From NCBI GenBank assembly GCA_027618625.1, contig JAQCER010000205.1:1-6617 (forward strand): a DNA stretch of 6,617 nt, given 5' to 3'. This document shows, in pieces, positions 1 through 6,617 of this stretch. The notes under the pieces were generated by a model that did no database searches, was not told the DNA's origin, and saw only the letters and a list, made by a program, of their open reading frames with translations. Numbering within the stretch: the first letter of the stretch is position 1; each line of letters begins with the position of its first letter. The position numbers were made by a program, and so were the translations under genes. The DNA comes from Verrucomicrobiota bacterium (GTDB taxonomy: Bacteria > Verrucomicrobiota > Verrucomicrobiia > Verrucomicrobiales > DEV007).

Positions 1-1
1 T

Positions 2-1193
2 CTGGCTGAAGTCGAAATCAAGGACGCGCAGATCATTTTCGGTGCGGTCTGGAAAGATCTTCAGGCGGAGTTTGGCATCGAGAATTTGAGGTTTCCAAAG
101 GAAATCATCCTCCTGGGTGGAGCGCCGGGTGCTGGCAAGGGGACGAACACCGCGTTTATCATGAAGGCGCGCGGATTCACCTGTCCGCCGATTGTGGTCA
201 GTGAGTTGCTCGACAGCCCTGAAGCACGGGCTTTGAAAGACAATGGTATGCTGGTGGGCGACCGCGAAGTGATGGGGATTCTTTTGCGCAAAATGCTGGG
301 CGAGGAATTCCGTGATGGCGCAGTGCTCGATGGATTTCCCAGATCGAAAGTGCAGGTCGAGTGCATGAAGCTGCTGGTAAAGAAGATCAGCTTTCTTCAC
401 CGCAAGTATGCCGAGACAGCGCTGGCCGCCTTTTTCCGGCAACCGACCATTCATGTCATGGTGCTGTTCGTCGATGAGAAGACGAGCGTCGAGCGTCGAG
501 CGTCAACTTTATCGCGGTCGGCAGATCGCAAAGTACAACGAAGAAGTGCTGTCCAGCGGCGTGGGGGAGTTGAAAGAGTTGCGTTCCACGGACCTGGATG
601 TCGAGGCTGCGAAGCACCGCTACGGTGTTTTTAAGGAGAGTACCTGGGATGCATTGCAGTCACTTCGTGAAGTGTTCTTTTACCATCTCATCAATGCGCA
701 GGGCGGGATTGAGGAGGTTGAGCAGAACATCTTTAACGAGCTGCAATACCAGAGTTCCCTTGAGCTTGAGCCGGGGACGTTTGAGATCGTCAGAGGCATC
801 CCCCTTGCGGATGAAATCATCGTCCACGCCAGGCAGGAACTGGTCAGACGCCTGGATGGCTATGCGAGGGAGAACCGCGCGCTGTTCTCTCAAATCGCGG
901 AACTGATCAATGCGAAGTTCATCCCAATCATCAAGCGCCATGCGATTTCTGGCAGGGCGGTGATCAACAATGAAGATGAGGTGCTGTCAGATCCACTGGC
1001 CCTGACCATGTTGATCGACATCTTTTCTGATCGTGGTTACCACGCAGTGATCGATAAGCAATTGACCCGCATTCCAGAGCGCGTGAATCTTGAAACTGGC
1101 GAGATCGAGTACCGTCCGAACACGACATATCGGATTCGGATCTACTTCGAAGGATCTGAGATCCGGATGAGCGGCCGCTCGAAGGGCGGTTGA
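2..1193 (+). pseudogene. Nucleoside monophosphate kinase (adenylate kinase-like) with C-terminal extension, 5'-partial and frameshifted
   Basis: This is a P-loop kinase of the adenylate kinase superfamily, which moves phosphate from ATP to a nucleoside monophosphate in the cytoplasm. The frame is open from position 2 and continues off the left edge, so the true start is not in the window. Seen: Walker [11 protein letters not shown] at 116-145, and the NMP-kinase signature DGFPR at 329-343, about 70 residues later as in adenylate kinases. The reading then breaks at a triplicated 7-mer (484-504). Dropping one copy restores [20 protein letters not shown], matching the region where canonical enzymes enter the LID, and the frame runs cleanly to TGA at 1191-1193. 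The repaired product has 394 residues in the window. Residues around FFYHLINAQGGIEEVEQNI resemble the end of a kinase domain. About 150 further residues form an extension I do not recognise; a canonical adenylate kinase has about 214 residues in all. Nothing else is damaged, so the break may be recent, phase-variable or a sequencing error. The natural substrate cannot be told. Confidence 0.85.
484..504 (+). repeat. Three tandem copies of GAGCGTC that break the kinase frame
   Basis: The 7-mer GAGCGTC occurs three times head to tail (484-490, 491-497, 498-504). Two copies give a continuous kinase frame through this point; three copies shift it. Before the repeat the protein reads in the frame of position 2, after it in the frame that ends at 1193. 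The unit length is not a multiple of three, so each gain or loss of a copy by replication slippage would switch the downstream frame off or on. Confidence 0.9.
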
Positions 1194-3616
1194 TCCGCCC
1201 CGGCTTGGTTCGCTGTCCTTGTACCCACGCAGAACAGTCGCGACTCTGAACGGTAAAAGAGGCAGCCATGGGAAATGCTTGGAGACCCCAGCATGCGCTC
1301 GCCTTCGGGGACGGGAATGCGGTTCCGCGCAAGAACGGATAGCTCCGGGCCATCCGCGAGGACGATCATTTCGCCTGCCTCATCCAGCAGGTAGACTTTG
1401 CCGTCGCCGGCCACAGGGGAGGACCAGAATGTCGTCCCAAGCTTCCTGCTCCAGAGCATCTCGCCCGTGGCTTGATCCAGGCACCGAACCTGGCCGTCTT
1501 CGGAGGAAAGGTAGACTCTACCCTTGTAAACCAGGGGCGACGACACGTATGGCGCGCGTGAAGGCATTCGCCAGGAGGTTTCCTTTTCGGTGAGTTGGAC
1601 GATTTCAGAATCCGGATTCAACGTTGGAAGCGGCAGAGCCATCAACGGGCCATTGGTGTAGCCGCGACTGGTAATGAGCGTGCCGCCGATGACAACGGGA
1701 ACCGGCACGGGCACTTTACAGAATTCTTCATATGTCCACAGGCGGCGTCCGCTGCGCGCATCATAGCAGTCGATACCAGGATTCGAATTGACGATGATTT
1801 GCGGCGGCTGATCGCCGTGCTGATAAATTAGTGGTGTACTGTAAGAGCGCAGTCCCGTGCCGCGGGATGCTTTCCATACTTCCGTTCCATTATCCGTCTG
1901 TAGTGCAATCAGGTTCGCCTGCGGGTTGTGGTCGCAGAGGACGTAAACATTGCCATCGAAAAGGGTGGGGGAGCTGGCGTGCGCCCAGAGCATGTCGAAC
2001 GCGCCGTAGTCGGTTGAAAGATTGCGCGCCCATCGCTCGGTGCCGTCCAAATCATAACAAAACAGCTGCCCGGTAGCGAAACATGCAATGACGCGCTGGC
2101 CATCGGTGACACAGCTGGGCGTGCACTGGTTGTGCAGCGAGTGCGTCGGAGTCAGTGTGCCTTTCGGTTTGATGCGGTGCTCCCAGAGGAGCTTCCCATC
2201 AGAGCGGCTGAAGCACTGCACATAGAACTCAAGTTCGTCGTCCGCACGGGAGAGGACAACGCCGGGTCGGCTGACTTTCGCATCGCGTCCAGTCTGCGCG
2301 GTGATGAAAACGCGATCGTCCCAGACGACGGGAGTCGATGCGCCGGCGCCTGCCGTTTCCGCCTGCCAGACGAGCAGCTCGCTCGGACTCCAGGCGACGG
2401 GAAGGTTGGTCTCGTCAGAGATGCCTGAGCGCTGTGGGCCACGCCATTCTCCCCAGTTGTGCATGGATATTGCAGGATCGGCACCGCCAGTTTGAAACTC
2501 AAGTTCAGCGAAGCGCTGTTCTGGGACGGGTAAGGTTTCCTCAGCTCGCGCCATTTCAAAGTGCCGCGCGATGCTGTTGCCGCAGCTGTCTTCCAGCAGT
2601 CGATCGATGCGCAATTTGTAACTGCCCTTCAGCCACGTCTGAGCCGGAGTGAAGCTCCAGGCGGTCTCACGGTCGCTCACTTCGATCGTGCCCGGAACCC
2701 CGATTCCGTCCGGTCCGACGACCTCAATCATTCTCTGCAGCATGCCATGATCCAGGGGCGCTGCAAATTGGACCCGAACGGCGGAGCTCGTGCCTTCCCT
2801 GGGCACAGCGACCTTCCATAGCGCTGGATCAGGCTGGGAGTAATCGACTGGCGCCGCTTCGAACATTTTACGGAATTCCGCAGCCAGTGGCAAGCCATCC
2901 GCATCCTCAAATGCAGCTTCAACCACCAGCGTGTAAGTTTCACCGGCCACCAGCACCGACCCTTCGTCTTCGTGTGGTGAAAGGCCACGTTTCACCCGGC
3001 CAGGATCGAAGAAAAGGGTCAATCTCTGACCGTCCGGCGACCACAGTTCCTCATACAGTTCGAGAAACGGCCTGATGGCCTGAGTGCCATTCTTCGTGTA
3101 AAGCTTAACGTGCTTTGCCGCGAATTTCTGGCTCATCGGCGCCGAAAAGTGCAGGTAAAATCTCAGCTGATTCTCCGGCAGGGCGTCACCACTGGGATAA
3201 ATGTGAGTGACCGTAGTGGAAGGATCGTGATGCTGCCTGGCGATGCCAAAATCCAGTGGCGCAATACTTTGCCCCTCAAGGTGCAACTGCGCGCGATACC
3301 GGATCCCTGGCTCCACTCCAAAGAGCGGCTTGAATCGCAACTCATCGCCCGACCGCTGATAGTTGCCCGCAACTTGCGGGGCATCTTGCGCGACCGAGCC
3401 CTCTTCGTTCACGACGTGAACTTTTAAAAGATCCTGGCCTGCTTTCGTTGCACCTGCTTCTGGGAGTCCGGTCGCGACAACAACTCCCTCGGATGGGCGG
3501 AATTTCAACGCTGGTTCCGCGACTCCAGCTACTATTGACAGCCATAAGAAAAATAGTGCCAGCCCGCCTGCGGAGATCGCACGGGCGGGTTGGCACACAT
3601 GGGAAAACCCTGACAT
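1142..3616 (-). CDS. Exported Ig-like / PQQ-type beta-propeller repeat protein
   Basis: This is an exported protein of 824 residues. The start ATG at 3614-3616 is chosen because it places a signal peptide at the N-terminus (hydrophobic core about residues 13-33, likely cut after GVA) and lies 19 nt past the upstream stop. A longer frame from 3706 would add 30 basic, non-signal residues inside the neighbouring gene. Residues about 40-355 look like two or three Ig-like domains of the Big_5 type, for example IYPSGDALPENQLRFYLHFS near 139-158. WRGPQRSG at 391-398 opens a beta-propeller running to about 795. Its blades end in the usual (D/N/S/T)G-x-x-x-W strand motifs: DGKLLW, DGTERW, NGTEVW, SGRRLW and TGEMLW, with Trp at 477, 529, 581, 627 and 722. 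Such propellers are often labelled PQQ-binding or BamB-like, but nothing here shows cofactor binding or catalysis; a binding or scaffold role at the cell surface or in the periplasm is the safer reading. About ten Cys lie in the propeller. The stop at 1142-1144 falls inside the convergent kinase gene. Confidence 0.88.
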   Translation of the reverse strand: MSGFSHVCQPARAISAGGLALFFLWLSIVAGVAEPALKFRPSEGVVVATGLPEAGATKAGQDLLKVHVVNEEGSVAQDAPQVAGNYQRSGDELRFKPLFGVEPGIRYRAQLHLEGQSIAPLDFGIARQHHDPSTTVTHIYPSGDALPENQLRFYLHFSAPMSQKFAAKHVKLYTKNGTQAIRPFLELYEELWSPDGQRLTLFFDPGRVKRGLSPHEDEGSVLVAGETYTLVVEAAFEDADGLPLAAEFRKMFEAAPVDYSQPDPALWKVAVPREGTSSAVRVQFAAPLDHGMLQRMIEVVGPDGIGVPGTIEVSDRETAWSFTPAQTWLKGSYKLRIDRLLEDSCGNSIARHFEMARAEETLPVPEQRFAELEFQTGGADPAISMHNWGEWRGPQRSGISDETNLPVAWSPSELLVWQAETAGAGASTPVVWDDRVFITAQTGRDAKVSRPGVVLSRADDELEFYVQCFSRSDGKLLWEHRIKPKGTLTPTHSLHNQCTPSCVTDGQRVIACFATGQLFCYDLDGTERWARNLSTDYGAFDMLWAHASSPTLFDGNVYVLCDHNPQANLIALQTDNGTEVWKASRGTGLRSYSTPLIYQHGDQPPQIIVNSNPGIDCYDARSGRRLWTYEEFCKVPVPVPVVIGGTLITSRGYTNGPLMALPLPTLNPDSEIVQLTEKETSWRMPSRAPYVSSPLVYKGRVYLSSEDGQVRCLDQATGEMLWSRKLGTTFWSSPVAGDGKVYLLDEAGEMIVLADGPELSVLARNRIPVPEGERMLGSPSISHGCLFYRSESRLFCVGTRTANQAGADQPPFERPLIRISDPSK
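1152..1200. terminator. Cluster of inverted repeats at convergent gene ends, possible bidirectional terminator
   Basis: Three perfect inverted repeats follow one another: GGATCT-G-AGATCC (1152-1164), the 12-bp palindrome GAGCGGCCGCTC (1169-1180), and GGGCGG-TTGAT-CCGCCC (1184-1200). The 8-bp palindrome ATCCGGAT (1161-1168) overlaps the first. They lie exactly where the plus-strand kinase and the minus-strand propeller gene end and overlap. The position suits a two-way transcription stop. No T-tract follows any stem on either strand, so a classical Rho-independent terminator is not shown, and the role is inferred. Confidence 0.35.
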
Positions 3617-3635
3617 CGGGAAAATAGTCCGAGCT

Positions 3636-4745
3636 CTACGGCAAAGCGACCGGCGCCAGGTGCGCCCCCGCGTCGTCCTTCTGGATGACGATTGCCTGTG
3701 TGGCATTCAACTTTGCCAGCTGTGTCACTCCTTTCCACTCTTCGATGGTATCGTATCCGACACCAGCGGTATCGCTGATACGCTCACTGATGGACTTGGC
3801 ACTCTCCATTCCCTCCGTGCCAATTTTCATGATGCCACGGGCGTTGTTGGCCATCAGGATGAACTGCTTGCCGTCCTTCTCGTATTCGATCATGTCGAGC
3901 GGTTGATTGCGATTGCCAAGTTCTGCAACGGTGTTGCCCTTGATGTGCGCTTTTGGCTGGATCTGCTTGACCGGGATCGTTACCAGCGGCGTGCAGGTGT
4001 ATGAGGCGACAATGTTAGGCTCGCCAGCGATGTCGAGAGGAAGCAATGTGCGAATGGGCGAGTGCGTCTCCAGTTTTCCATGAGCACCATGGAAAATTTC
4101 CACGCTGGACGAGGCTGCTTTGCCGTCGAACGGAAAGTCCAGCAGGCGCAGGGTGGATGCGAACTCTTCATTGGAAAGCCCGGCGACTGCCACTTTGCCA
4201 TCGACCCAGGCCATGTCCGTGATCGAACTGGTGCGGAGATTCTGTGCGCGCCGACCTTCGCCTACTTCCTTGTCTTCGGGAGCATTTGTCAGTTCCGCGC
4301 GGGAAAATTTTACCTTGTCCATCGCCACCAGCTCGACCTTTCCTCCTGCGACATGGATCAGGGCGGGTTTCGCATCTGGCCCGCGTCCTCTTTGAACCGA
4401 AACATACACTGCGTGCGATTCGGGGTTCACTGCGAGATCTTCAATCGAGATGCCGTCCGCTGTTGTTCCGAGCAAGGCCGCAATTTTTTCATCCAGCTTT
4501 TCGATCTTGGTGAATTCATCCGCAGCGGCAGCACTCCCACCGGCGTCGATAGCAAAGACTGCCGCGCCTATTGGATCGGCAGCGAACAGAATCCCTTCCG
4601 GGCCAAAGGCGAGTGCCCCGATCGATTTCATTTCAGGCGCGCCCTCGTTCATGCCATCTTTGAGATCCGCGTGTGCGGAGAGTCCTGCCAGGGCAGAAAG
4701 TCCAGCCAGAGCTGCGGCGGTAGTTTTCAATTTCAAGACATTCAT
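3636..4745 (-). CDS. Exported protein of unknown function, propeller-like repeats
   Basis: The product is 369 residues long and I cannot assign it to a named family. Seen: a clear Sec signal peptide, with Lys at 5 and 7, an Ala/Leu/Gly core, and likely cleavage after SAHA at residue 26. The mature part has spaced stretches shaped like propeller blades: IGALAFGPEGILFAAD near 42-57, IEDLAVNPESHAVYVSV near 101-117, ITDMAWVDGKVAVAGL near 175-190, and PLDMIEYEKDGKQFILMANN near 282-301. These alternate a hydrophobic strand, a Gly or Asn turn and a second strand, as in NHL/WD40-like folds, so a secreted six- or seven-bladed propeller is a reasonable inference. No catalytic motif or membrane anchor beyond the signal was seen. 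The gene ends 19 nt before the start of the downstream Ig/propeller gene, so the two are likely co-transcribed and may work together outside the inner membrane. The Shine-Dalgarno sequence before ATG 4743-4745 is weak. A long open frame on the opposite strand (4062-4802) is a shadow. Confidence 0.85.
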   Translation of the reverse strand: MNVLKLKTTAAALAGLSALAGLSAHADLKDGMNEGAPEMKSIGALAFGPEGILFAADPIGAAVFAIDAGGSAAAADEFTKIEKLDEKIAALLGTTADGISIEDLAVNPESHAVYVSVQRGRGPDAKPALIHVAGGKVELVAMDKVKFSRAELTNAPEDKEVGEGRRAQNLRTSSITDMAWVDGKVAVAGLSNEEFASTLRLLDFPFDGKAASSSVEIFHGAHGKLETHSPIRTLLPLDIAGEPNIVASYTCTPLVTIPVKQIQPKAHIKGNTVAELGNRNQPLDMIEYEKDGKQFILMANNARGIMKIGTEGMESAKSISERISDTAGVGYDTIEEWKGVTQLAKLNATQAIVIQKDDAGAHLAPVALP

Positions 4746-5029
4746 GATCGTTTCGTCTTAGCGGTTTTTGAAGGTTGGGATTACTTGCTCAATCGGTGGT
4801 GAGAGCTCAGCGGCGGCACTATAAGGCAAGGTGCATTGCTCATGCCTATCGAAAAAGACAAATGCGGCCGTAACGAGATCGCGGTGGACATACGCCGGAC
4901 TTCGACGCCGTCCTGATCCGAGAGGTCGTGTCCCGCATTCGTAAGTAATTGAAAATAGGCAATCTGTGGTTTCCTCTTTCGCGGGTTTACACGCCATGAG
5001 ATCCTGCAGATGGATGGACCGCTGAGTCT
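4746..5029. other. Intergenic region upstream of the minus-strand operon
   Basis: This 284-bp stretch holds no gene I can support. It should contain the promoter of the two-gene operon that starts at 4745. On the minus strand there is a TATAGT at 4818-4823, 72 nt from the start codon, but no good -35 hexamer at the right distance, so I do not call a promoter. An open frame at 4758-4997 on the minus strand has no signal peptide, motif or family likeness and is not treated as a gene. Confidence 0.4.
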
Positions 5030-5880
5030 TTATATATTCTCCAACTCAGCGACGCCTTCCAGCCAGCCGCCTGAAACCACCGCTGCTTTCAAGCCGCGCT
5101 GGATATACGGATTCCTGCGCATGACGTTCCAGATGAATTCGCTGCGATATTTTCGATCATTGTTAGGATAGAGCCCTGATCAATGCCAAGATAGTCGGCG
5201 TCGAACCAGCCCTTTCCCTTTCCATCGATGAGTTGTCCATGCTGGAGTTTGACACCGGTGAATGTGAAGGTCGGATTGAAGCAATCGATGAATCCGTATT
5301 TGCCATAGAGCGGATCACCGTAGCGCTCCTTCGTCCATCGCAATGCCGGGATGCAGATCTCGCGGCAAAGGGGATGGAGCCGCCTGCCGCTGTCGGCGCA
5401 AGGGTGCCATCGTCACGGACTCGGACGCTGCTTGCGCCCCGCGCCTTGCAAGTGAAAAACTGACGTTCCTAGCCGCCGAAGAAGTGTTTCACGTGCGCAG
5501 GGCCATCACCTGCAGTGAGCCCCAAGACATTTTCGACGTCGTCCTGTCAGCCCATCGGATTGGCGATCGCGTACGCGCTGCGATCTCGTAGCCAGGGCTG
5601 AATCTTCGAAATTGTCGATCCCGCTTGATTTCATGTAAGAGTCCTGGATACCATGGAAATCAATCCATACGTGCGGATATTGATGGCCGAACATCGGGCC
5701 GAAGTTGGCCATCTCAAAGCCATGGAGGATCCCACAAGTAGGTCGAAGTGTAGCTTTGCCATGCTCGTTTATCGATGGGGTGGGTAGGCGATCCAAGTGC
5801 CAGGACGTAAAGCAGCATGGCCTCATTGTATCCTTCGTAGCCATACTTCAGTGAGCCCTGGCGCTCGATCCGGTGTCAAC
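5030..5880 (-). pseudogene. Decayed glucoamylase-family (Glycoamylase domain) gene, C-terminal part
   Basis: Pieces of one glucoamylase-like protein can be read in order on the minus strand, but only by changing frame. From about 5842: GYEGYNEAMLLYVLALGSP; from about 5724: HGFEMANFGPMFGHQYPHVW and FHGIQDSYM; from about 5575: AYAIANPMG, then ENVLGLTAGDGPA; from about 5425: VRDDGTLAPTAAGGSIPF; from 5343: YGKYGFIDCFNPTF, GWFDADYLGIDQG and MIEN; then RSEFIWNVMRRNPYI to a stop at 5030-5032. These match the ordered motifs of the Glycoamylase family (Pfam PF10091), usually exported or envelope carbohydrate-active proteins. Damage: frameshifts near 5730, 5576 (a GC pair lost from a GC run), 5362 and 5149 (one T lost), plus in-frame TGA at 5547-5549, probably from TGG, and TAG at 5469-5471. 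The N-terminal part of the family is not recognisable upstream of about 5880, so the gene is also truncated or too diverged to read. It cannot make a working enzyme. Confidence 0.88.
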
Positions 5881-6077
5881 CATTCGCTGCACTGGTCGTC
5901 TCCCAGGAGCTGCGGGCCACAGCGAGGATCAGAATTCCCCCACGACGGTTCCTTTGCTTCCAGTAAATGTGGGGATTCTCATGGTGGTTACCCAGGCGAG
6001 TTAAGACTTACCAATCAATGGTATGGCTAAGGGTGTAGACGGTTTAGACCCCGCTTTCCAAATTCCCCAGATTCCCA

Positions 6078-6105
6078 TTGACGGTTGGACGGGAACAGGT
6101 ATTGT
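6078..6105 (+). promoter_or_regulatory. Candidate sigma70-type promoter for ssrA
   Basis: TTGACG at 6078-6083 is a five-of-six match to the -35 consensus. After 16 nt comes TATTGT (6100-6105), a four-of-six match to the -10 box. Transcription would begin about 6112, leaving a leader of some 20 nt before the mature tmRNA end at 6134, to be removed by processing. The call rests on motif match and position only. Confidence 0.45.
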
Positions 6106-6133
6106 TTTGGCACTCAGACACACACCGTGTTTT

Positions 6134-6489
6134 GGGGGCGTTCTGGTTTCGACTGATAGTTTGAAGCCGGGGTTGCATGCCGAGGTTGATCGGTTGGCCT
6201 CGTAAAAAGCCGGTCAAAAAAACAATAACTGCAGATTCTAACGAATACGCACTCGCTGCTTAATTGACAGTGACGTTCCCCGGCTGACGCCTACTAGGTT
6301 GGGGGGCGACTACCAGAAGGCTAGTTGCGAAGCGGGGTGTCCGCGTTTCGTCGCGAAACCAAACAGGGCGACCGGGAGAAGCAGGTTTGCCAGAAGTAGC
6401 TGCTTTCCTTAAAGCAAACACTGGATATGCATGTAGAAGCCTCAGTGAAGGATTATTAGGACAGGGGTTCAACTCCCCTCGCCTCCACC
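6134..6489 (+). ncRNA. ssrA: Transfer-messenger RNA (tmRNA)
   Basis: This one-piece tmRNA of about 356 nt frees stalled ribosomes, working with SmpB, and adds a degradation tag to the unfinished protein. The tRNA-like ends are clear: 5' GGGGGCG (6134-6140) pairs over 7 bp, with one G-U, to CGCCTCC (6480-6486), followed by ACC. The T arm AGGGG-TTCAACT-CCCCT lies at 6463-6479, and the conserved GGTTTCGAC lies near the 5' end. The tag frame begins 97 nt from the 5' end, as is usual. Just before it, pseudoknot PK1 is visible: CGAGG (6181-6185) pairs with CCTCG (6198-6202), and GATCGG (6188-6193) with CCGGTC (6210-6215). The final A of CCA is not encoded, since position 6490 is T, so it must be added after transcription. 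The rest, about 6264-6460, should hold the later pseudoknots, which I did not fold in full. Confidence 0.96.
6231..6263 (+). other. tmRNA proteolysis-tag reading frame
   Basis: The frame GCA ... TAA encodes ADSNEYALAA; with the non-coded Ala carried by tmRNA the tag is AADSNEYALAA. The ALAA end is the degron normally read by ClpXP and related proteases. The resume codon GCA follows an A-rich single-stranded stretch after PK1, as in other tmRNAs. The frame is part of ssrA, not a separate gene. Confidence 0.93.
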
Positions 6490-6617
6490 TATTTGATAAT
6501 CAACGAGTTAGTGGCTTGAAATATAGCCAGTGGGTACGGAAGTGGGCACAGTCCAGATTAGTCCGCCACTGTTTTGAGCATCGGTGAAGTCCCGTTGCCT
6601 CTCATCATAGGCCATCG
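6490..6617. other. ssrA 3' flank with attachment-site-like repeats
   Basis: No gene is visible here. Directly after the tmRNA end come the palindrome TTGAT-A-ATCAA (6493-6503), a weak hairpin TGGCT-8 nt-AGCCA (6512-6529) without a T-tract, and two adjacent 12-mers, AGTGGGTACGGA (6529-6540) and AGTGGGCACAGT (6541-6552), identical at 9 of 12 places. The 3' end of ssrA is a well-known target of tyrosine-recombinase integrases, and repeats of this kind often flank such sites. No integrase gene falls inside the window, so the reading as an attachment region is tentative. Confidence 0.35.

Noticed and set aside
484..504. Programmed ribosomal frameshift in the kinase gene
   Set aside because: There is no slippery heptamer; the tandem repeat explains the shift exactly, since removal of one 7-bp unit restores the protein.
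1142..3616. PQQ-dependent dehydrogenase
   Set aside because: Propeller strand motifs are present, but no cofactor-binding Cys pair or catalytic Asp arrangement was recognised, and the Ig-like N-terminal half does not fit that enzyme class.
3617..3706. Upstream extension of the Ig/propeller gene to an ATG at 3704-3706
   Set aside because: It would add 30 Arg-rich residues before a clear signal peptide and overlap the neighbouring gene by 71 bp.
4062..4802. Long open frame (246 codons) on the plus strand
   Set aside because: It lies opposite the signal-peptide gene at 3636-4745, shows no motif and has shadow-like composition.
4758..4997. 79-codon minus-strand frame upstream of the operon
   Set aside because: It has no ribosome site, no signal and no family likeness, and it spans the expected promoter region.
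5021..5050. Inverted repeat GCTGAGT...ACTCAGC as terminator of the glucoamylase relic
   Set aside because: The 7-bp arms are separated by 16 nt with an AT-rich loop and no T-tract after the stem; too weak to call.
6387..6587. 66-codon plus-strand frame
   Set aside because: It runs through the 3' half of tmRNA, so the structured RNA explains the sequence.
1..6617. CRISPR array, insertion sequence, or tRNA genes other than tmRNA
   Set aside because: No regularly spaced repeats, transposase motifs, terminal inverted repeats or further tRNA cloverleafs were seen on either strand.

Overview
The window looks like chromosomal DNA of a Gram-negative bacterium with a large secretome, most likely a member of the Verrucomicrobiota/PVC group. 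This is an inference. It rests on an enlarged nucleoside monophosphate kinase, an exported PQQ-like propeller protein with the WRGP...G entry motif, remains of a glucoamylase-family protein, and moderately high GC with weak Shine-Dalgarno signals. No species can be named from the sequence alone.

Layout from left to right: (1) Positions 2-1193, plus strand: a nucleoside monophosphate kinase (adenylate kinase fold) with a long C-terminal extension. Its 5' end lies outside the window, and its frame is broken by one extra copy of a 7-bp repeat at 484-504. (2) Positions 1142-3616, minus strand: an exported protein with Ig-like domains followed by a PQQ-type beta-propeller. It converges on the kinase gene and overlaps its end by 52 bp, and that overlap is packed with perfect inverted repeats. 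(3) Positions 3636-4745, minus strand: an exported 369-residue protein of unknown function with propeller-like repeats, 19 nt upstream of (2) and probably in the same operon. (4) Positions 4746-5029: a 284-bp intergenic stretch that should carry the promoter of that operon. (5) Positions 5030 to about 5880, minus strand: a decayed glucoamylase-family gene with at least four frameshifts and two in-frame stops. (6) Positions 6134-6489, plus strand: a one-piece tmRNA gene (ssrA) encoding the tag ADSNEYALAA, with a plausible promoter upstream. (7) Positions 6490-6617: the ssrA 3' flank, with a small palindrome, a weak hairpin and a 12-bp imperfect tandem repeat that resemble an integrase attachment region.

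The intact functional units are the two-gene operon for exported propeller proteins and ssrA, which rescues stalled ribosomes. The main surprises are the two broken genes. The kinase carries a single, apparently recent or erroneous 7-bp duplication. The glucoamylase relic is far more decayed and sits beside ssrA, a common integration site. I found no convincing new defence or mobile system inside this window.
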